Source of the DNA: Sporichthyaceae bacterium
GTDB taxonomy: Bacteria; Actinomycetota; Actinomycetes; Sporichthyales; Sporichthyaceae
Reading direction: 5' to 3'
Assembly: GCA_036493475.1 (NCBI GenBank)
Contig: DASXPS010000197.1
Location: 1 to 44,761, forward strand
Length of the DNA: 44,761 nt
A program made the position numbers and the translations under genes. The notes beneath the pieces are model-generated. The model was not told the origin of the DNA, did no database searches, and saw only the letters and a list, made by a program, of their open reading frames with translations. Each line of letters opens with the position of its first letter. Position 1 is the first letter of the stretch. Positions 42,688 through 44,761 of this stretch are shown in pieces.

Positions 42688-43161
42688 GTGTCTAACCACT
42701 CGTTCATCCTGAACGGCAAGAAGGTCAGCGTCGACGTCGAGGATGACGTCCGCCTGCTCTGGGTTCTGCGTGACATCCTGAAGGTTCGTGGTCCGAAGTA
42801 CGGTTGCGCTATCAATGAGTGCAAGGCCTGTACGTCGCACCTCAACGGCAAGGCCTTCACGCCGTGCTCCGTCTCGATCAAGTACATCAAGCCGCACGAC
42901 CACGTCACGACGATCGAGGGCTTGGCCGACACCCACAAGGGCGCGGGTCTTCACCCGGTGCAGGAAGCCTGGATGAAGCACTCAGTCCCGCAGTGCGGGT
43001 ACTGCCAGCCCGGCCAGATCATGGCCGCGTCCGCCCTGATCGCGAAGAAGAAGGGCAAGAAGATCACCGACAACGATCTCGACGGGATCCGCAACGTCTG
43101 TCGGTGCAACACCTACCCGCGTATCCGCGAAGCCATCAAGGATGCCTCGCAGCACATGTAG
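42688..43161 (+). CDS. [2Fe-2S] subunit of the molybdenum hydroxylase (IorA-like)
   Basis: The 157-residue protein has the plant-type cluster (Cys40, Cys45, Cys48, Cys60) followed by the helical second cluster (Cys103, Cys106, Cys138, Cys140; QCGYCQPGQ and VCRCNTYPRIREAI). Position 46 is Lys (CKAC) where the family normally has Gly (CGAC). It has no signal peptide and is presumably carried out with the Tat-bearing large subunit. GTG 42688 follows AAAGGAG, 31 bp after the large-subunit stop. FAD-binding, cytochrome c and MoCo-insertion (XdhC) genes are not in the window. Confidence 0.92.
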   Translation: MSNHSFILNGKKVSVDVEDDVRLLWVLRDILKVRGPKYGCAINECKACTSHLNGKAFTPCSVSIKYIKPHDHVTTIEGLADTHKGAGLHPVQEAWMKHSVPQCGYCQPGQIMAASALIAKKKGKKITDNDLDGIRNVCRCNTYPRIREAIKDASQHM

Positions 43162-43204
43162 GTAGGTAGTTGTTGGGTGGTTCACCCAACATCAGCGACA
43201 CAAC

Positions 43205-43238
43205 GAGGGCCCGACCGGTCACCACCGGTCGGGCCCTC
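43205..43238 (+). terminator. Strong hairpin terminator
   Basis: A perfect 15-bp stem (43205-43219 with 43224-43238; GAGGGCCCGACCGGT and its complement) encloses the 4-nt loop CACC. It lies 43 bp after the small-subunit stop. There is no U-run, as is common for strong actinobacterial hairpins. Confidence 0.85.
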
Positions 43239-43370
43239 ACTCCGTGCGGGAGACTCGTCTTGTCGGGATCCCCGGGTTAGCCTTCTCCAACAACGACCCG
43301 GTTTGCACCATTTGTGACTGGGCTAGACATACTTTGGTGGTTCAGGTAGGCGGACGAAAGGCAGTGAGCA

Positions 43371-44477
43371 ATGGCGGCGATCCCTCCGCACGACCGGGCA
43401 GGCGCGGCGGTGAAGCGCACCGCGCTGGGTGCAGTGAAGGTCACGGCCACCGGCGCCACCATTGCGTTCGTTATTGCCAGCACGGCAGTGCCGGCCTTCG
43501 CTGAGCAGATCCCGGGGAAATGCTCCGAGGCGCTCGGGCGCGTGACCTGTGTCTACAACGACCCCACCGTCGCCGATTACGTGCTGCACGTCCCGGCCGG
43601 GGTGAGCGACGTGAGCATCGAGGCGCACGGCGCGGCAGGCGGTGACGGCGGCACCGTCAACTCCAAGGTTCCGGCTCCCAAGGGCGGGCTCGGCGGGTAC
43701 GCCGCGGCCACCTTCCCGGTCCACCCCAGTGAGGTCCTGCACGTTCTGGTGGGTGGGCGCGGCCGGAGCGCGGACGGCACGAAACCCGGTGTGGGCGGAC
43801 GCAACGGTGGTGGCGGCGGCGGCGGCGGCGCCGCCGGCGGTGGGGGCGGCGGTGGCGCCTCCAGCGTCCGGATCAAGTTGCCCGGCGAGGACCCCCGCAT
43901 CATCGTGGCCGGTGGCGGTGGTGGCGCCGGTGGTGCCATGGCCTCGACGGCCGTCTCGCAGGCGGGTGGCGGTGCCGGTGGCGGCGACCGTGGCGACGAT
44001 GGGCAGGGTGACTTCTTCGGCCAGGGCGGCGAGGGGGCATGCGGACCCTCGGGCGGGGCCGGCCTGGGAACCCTGCTCGGTTTGGACGGTCACAGCGGCT
44101 ACGACGCGAACTGGGGCGGCGGCGGCGGCGAGGGTGGCTATGGCGCCTCGACGACCATCAAGCACTCGGGCACCTGGGCCGGCGGCCCGACCGGCGCCGG
44201 CGGCGGTGGCGCCGGGTATGCCGGTGGCAGCGGCGGTGCGGCGGGGGCGACCGTCGGTGGTGGCGGCGGCGGGGGCAGCGGGATGGTTGCCACGTCCGCG
44301 CTGGCGCCGACCGTCGCGCGGTTCGGCTCGTCCACCTTGCTGCTGGGTAAGGGCTCGGTCGACGACGGCGTGGTCATCATCCACTACCGGCTCCCGCTCA
44401 CTGGTGGGCACAGCCGGTCTGCGCCCAGTCCTGCGGTTCGGCACGACCTTGCGACATCCAATGAGCAACACGGGTAG
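43371..44477 (+). CDS. Secreted glycine-rich protein
   Basis: The 368-residue protein has a long Sec-type signal ending VPAFA (cleavage after about Ala44). The first mature part has CSEALGRVTC (Cys51, Cys60), a likely disulfide, then YVLHVPAGVSDVSIEAHGAAGGDGG, the start of the bacterial Gly_rich (PF12810-like) domain. Poly-Gly tracts at about residues 140-165, 180-215 and 245-300 alternate with short hydrophobic strands (VRIKLPG, RIIVAGG, VVIIHYRL). It is probably a cell-surface or matrix protein. It is not a PE_PGRS protein, as the PE domain is absent. ATG 43371 has AAAGG upstream. It is transcribed alone between two terminators. Confidence 0.85.
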   Translation: MAAIPPHDRAGAAVKRTALGAVKVTATGATIAFVIASTAVPAFAEQIPGKCSEALGRVTCVYNDPTVADYVLHVPAGVSDVSIEAHGAAGGDGGTVNSKVPAPKGGLGGYAAATFPVHPSEVLHVLVGGRGRSADGTKPGVGGRNGGGGGGGGAAGGGGGGGASSVRIKLPGEDPRIIVAGGGGGAGGAMASTAVSQAGGGAGGGDRGDDGQGDFFGQGGEGACGPSGGAGLGTLLGLDGHSGYDANWGGGGGEGGYGASTTIKHSGTWAGGPTGAGGGGAGYAGGSGGAAGATVGGGGGGGSGMVATSALAPTVARFGSSTLLLGKGSVDDGVVIIHYRLPLTGGHSRSAPSPAVRHDLATSNEQHG

Positions 44478-44497
44478 TTCCTGACGACAGACCCTGA

Positions 44498-44526
44498 GGT
44501 CCGCCCGGCATCGCGCCGGGCGGGCC
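44498..44526 (+). terminator. Hairpin terminator after the glycine-rich gene
   Basis: GGTCCGCCCGGC (44498-44509) pairs with GCCGGGCGGGCC (44515-44526) around ATCGC, with one G-T wobble in a 12-bp stem. It begins 20 bp after the stop codon. Confidence 0.8.
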
Positions 44527-44543
44527 TGTCCATCGTGCTCAGC

Positions 44544-44761
44544 ATGGCCGCAAAGAATCAGAACATTGCGTTCCTGGTCGCCCTCGCGTTCGCGGTCGCG
44601 GCGCCGGCCAGGCCGGAGCGGAGAAGGCAAGCGTGCACTGAGGTTCAGCCTCGCGTCGTCCTGACGCCACCGTGCCTGAAAGGCGGCCCGCGCAGTCTGC
44701 GGCAAGCTGAGACAAATTTAACAACGACCGTTCGTCGCACGATCAGCGGTGATGCGGCGGG
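44544..44761 (+). CDS. Possible start of a small secreted protein, cut by window edge
   Basis: An ATG at 44544 opens a frame with no stop to the window end (72 codons). It begins AKNQNIAFLVALAFAVAAPA, which is signal-peptide-like, but the next part (RRRQACTEVQPRVV) does not resemble a known domain. There is no clear ribosome-binding site. It may be non-coding; the other strand also shows nothing better. Confidence 0.2.
   Translation, partial: MAAKNQNIAFLVALAFAVAAPARPERRRQACTEVQPRVVLTPPCLKGGPRSLRQAETNLTTTVRRTISGDAA

Noticed and set aside
40173-42938. 921-codon open frame antisense to the Mo hydroxylase
   Set aside because: The plus strand shows a complete Mo hydroxylase with Tat signal and catalytic Glu; the antisense frame has no motif and spans two real genes.
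43800-44300. PE_PGRS-type protein
   Set aside because: The poly-Gly tracts recall PGRS, but there is a Sec signal and no PE domain; Gly_rich family fits better.

Overview
The window is high-GC DNA with dense gene packing, many GTG starts and many 4-nt stop/start overlaps. Its content is actinobacterial: a mycothiol-type maleylpyruvate-isomerase family protein, an F420-type LLM oxidoreductase, a SARP regulator with an ATPase domain, a PucR regulator, AccA/AccD-type carboxylases and a Tat-exported Mo hydroxylase. It looks like chromosomal DNA of a free-living, metabolically versatile Actinomycetota. The genus cannot be fixed from sequence alone. I saw no rRNA, tRNA, CRISPR, insertion sequence or phage gene.

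Layout. (1) 1-5.8 kb: a signalling block on the minus strand (RsbU-like response-regulator phosphatase, CHASE3/HAMP histidine kinase, Rcp1-like receiver cut by the window edge), a PrsW-family membrane protease, and a ribbon-helix-helix/DUF4097 pair behind a near-perfect palindromic operator. (2) 5.85-12.7 kb: P450, SCP2-type thiolase, nitroreductase and a small unknown protein; then a crotonase divergent from an acyl-CoA ligase plus an MDMPI/SCP2-type protein. (3) 12.7-15.9 kb: a PucR regulator divergent from a one-chain fusion of a histidine-box membrane hydroxylase and its own flavin/[2Fe-2S] reductase. (4) 15.9-23.2 kb: alpha/beta hydrolase and TetR regulator, divergent from an operon encoding isovaleryl-CoA-dehydrogenase-type ACAD, carboxylase beta, MaoC hydratase, CitE-like lyase and biotin carboxylase. 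This gene set fits leucine/branched-acyl-CoA breakdown. (5) 23.2-29.1 kb: alkB-rubA-rubA-tetR, divergent from a beta-oxidation operon (ACAD, SDR, thiolase, MaoC). (6) 29.1-33.2 kb: a large SARP-ATPase regulator between two small genes (SnoaL-like and cupin), each with the same 11-bp-phased CTGCAA direct repeat upstream. (7) 33.2-39.5 kb: a minus-strand operon of diiron oxygenase-like protein, SCP2-like protein, two-cluster ferredoxin, biotin carboxylase, carboxyltransferase and LLM oxidoreductase. (8) 39.5-44.8 kb: a long regulatory gap, a Tat-exported IorB-like molybdenum hydroxylase with its [2Fe-2S] subunit, a strong terminator, and a secreted glycine-rich protein.

Taken together, the window is a catabolic region for hydrophobic substrates such as alkanes, branched or isoprenoid acids, and possibly steroid- or terpene-like compounds. 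Five different oxygen-inserting systems (P450, AlkB, fused hydroxylase, diiron oxygenase, Mo hydroxylase) sit beside CoA activation, dehydrogenation, carboxylation, hydration and thiolysis genes. The two best candidates for undescribed biology are the diiron/SCP2/ferredoxin/carboxylase operon and the SARP module with its paired direct repeats.
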